Shown: positions 63,846-64,000 of the stretch, piece after piece
How positions within the stretch are numbered: the stretch's first letter is position 1
Layout: every line of letters begins with the position of its first letter
Assembly (NCBI GenBank): GCA_041397645.1
Contig: JAWKWE010000006.1
Coordinates: 362,920 to 426,919, forward strand
From: Hyphomicrobiaceae bacterium
Lineage (GTDB): Bacteria; Pseudomonadota; Alphaproteobacteria; Rhizobiales; Hyphomicrobiaceae
DNA: 64,000 bases
Direction: 5' to 3'
The notes under the pieces: model-generated
The model's database searches: none
What the model was told of the DNA's origin: nothing
Seen by the model: the letters and a program-made list of their open reading frames with translations, nothing else
Program-made: the position numbers and the translations under genes

Positions 63846-64000
63846 AAACAAGATGTGCCGTTGGCGGAACCTGAGTTCGTGATCACCCGCCCGCGCTCCG
63901 ATCGTCGCACATCCTTCCATGCGCGACGTGAATCGGCAGCGCAACGCAACGAGCGAGCTGCTCGCGGCCCCCCGCGCGCGCAGGCGCGCAAAACAGCAAG
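63846..64000 (-). pseudogene. Rhs core fragment with GC-rich palindromes, runs off the window
   Basis: Reverse complement of 35427-35579. It includes the GC-rich block with GCGCGCCTGCGCGCGC and GAGCAGCTCGCTC palindromes and no clear rhs motif before the edge; the rhs YNLL piece should follow outside. Confidence 0.6.

Larger units (their letters stand above)
58515..64000 (-). repeat. Right arm of the 5.4-kb inverted duplication (well-preserved copy)
   Basis: Reverse complement of 35427-40867. The reading frames of immunity genes and two of three tips are intact here. The arm continues beyond the window edge: the last bases (GCGCAAAACAGCAAG) still match 35425-35440. Confidence 0.85.

Noticed and set aside
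32540..64000. CRISPR array suggested by many repeats
   Set aside because: Repeats are of several types, unequally spaced, inside rhs coding sequence, and not separated by uniform spacers. No cas genes are present.

Overview
The window looks like the chromosome of an alphaproteobacterium, probably a Hyphomicrobiales/Hyphomicrobium-like methylotroph. This is inferred from an ethylmalonyl-CoA pathway pair (crotonyl-CoA carboxylase/reductase and ethylmalonyl-CoA mutase), an alphaproteobacterial-type H-NS-like protein, high GC with Shine-Dalgarno starts, and an initiator tRNA with a C1-A72 mismatch. No 16S gene is present, so the genus is a guess.

Layout. 0-12.4 kb is ordinary backbone: the end of a YihY/BrkB membrane protein, ccr, a small membrane protein, ethylmalonyl-CoA mutase, two small membrane proteins, tRNA-Leu(CAA) followed by tandem repeats, a D,D-carboxypeptidase, a polysaccharide flippase, a pabB-pabC fusion and tRNA-fMet. 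12.5-15.7 kb holds an overlapping three-gene module (small protein, ParA-type ATPase, PD-(D/E)xK-like protein) plus an unknown coiled-coil gene. 15.8-32.4 kb is a patchy island of small genes without toxin partners. Many resemble immunity proteins of polymorphic toxins (Imm21, DUF4304, Imm32, DUF4265, CPCC-type), mixed with an H-NS-like silencer, an RNA methyltransferase, transposase scraps and decayed fragments.

32.5-64 kb is one large Rhs/YD-repeat polymorphic-toxin locus with no complete rhs gene in the window. Instead there are at least 15 copies of the constant pre-toxin segment, which ends in the motif GGKFANGAxTxAFAxxYN. Almost every copy is followed by a different toxin tip and then an immunity gene, often with a 4-base stop/start overlap. 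Six copies lie on the + strand (35.4-46.2 kb) and nine on the - strand (47.2-64 kb). The two blocks converge on a junction at 46.2-47.2 kb that carries two opposed IS3 transposase remnants and an rhs core fragment. Toxin tips include PD-(D/E)xK-like nucleases, a nucleotidyltransferase, a cytidine-deaminase-like domain, a GH-E/HNH-like nuclease, a probable CdiA-type RNase, a HINT-carrying tip and several unknowns. Immunity genes include SUFU, TPR, pentapeptide-repeat, DUF4304, DUF6959-like and DUF416-like proteins.

Two structural features stand out. First, rhs coding sequence is peppered with short GC-rich palindromes of a few families. These share a hairpin design (arm, GCCGG bulge, CTC...GAG, T, matching arm) but have different, co-varying arms. 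Several insert in frame, as Rickettsia palindromic elements do, and others sit exactly at cassette breakpoints. Second, 35.4-40.9 kb (+) is an inverted copy of 58.5-64.0 kb (-). The left copy is riddled with small indels and shortened homopolymers, which means either a decayed copy or an unpolished repeat in the assembly. The locus reads as a toxin-immunity library kept by duplication and recombination. The toxin assignments are family-level readings by eye and were not checked by search.
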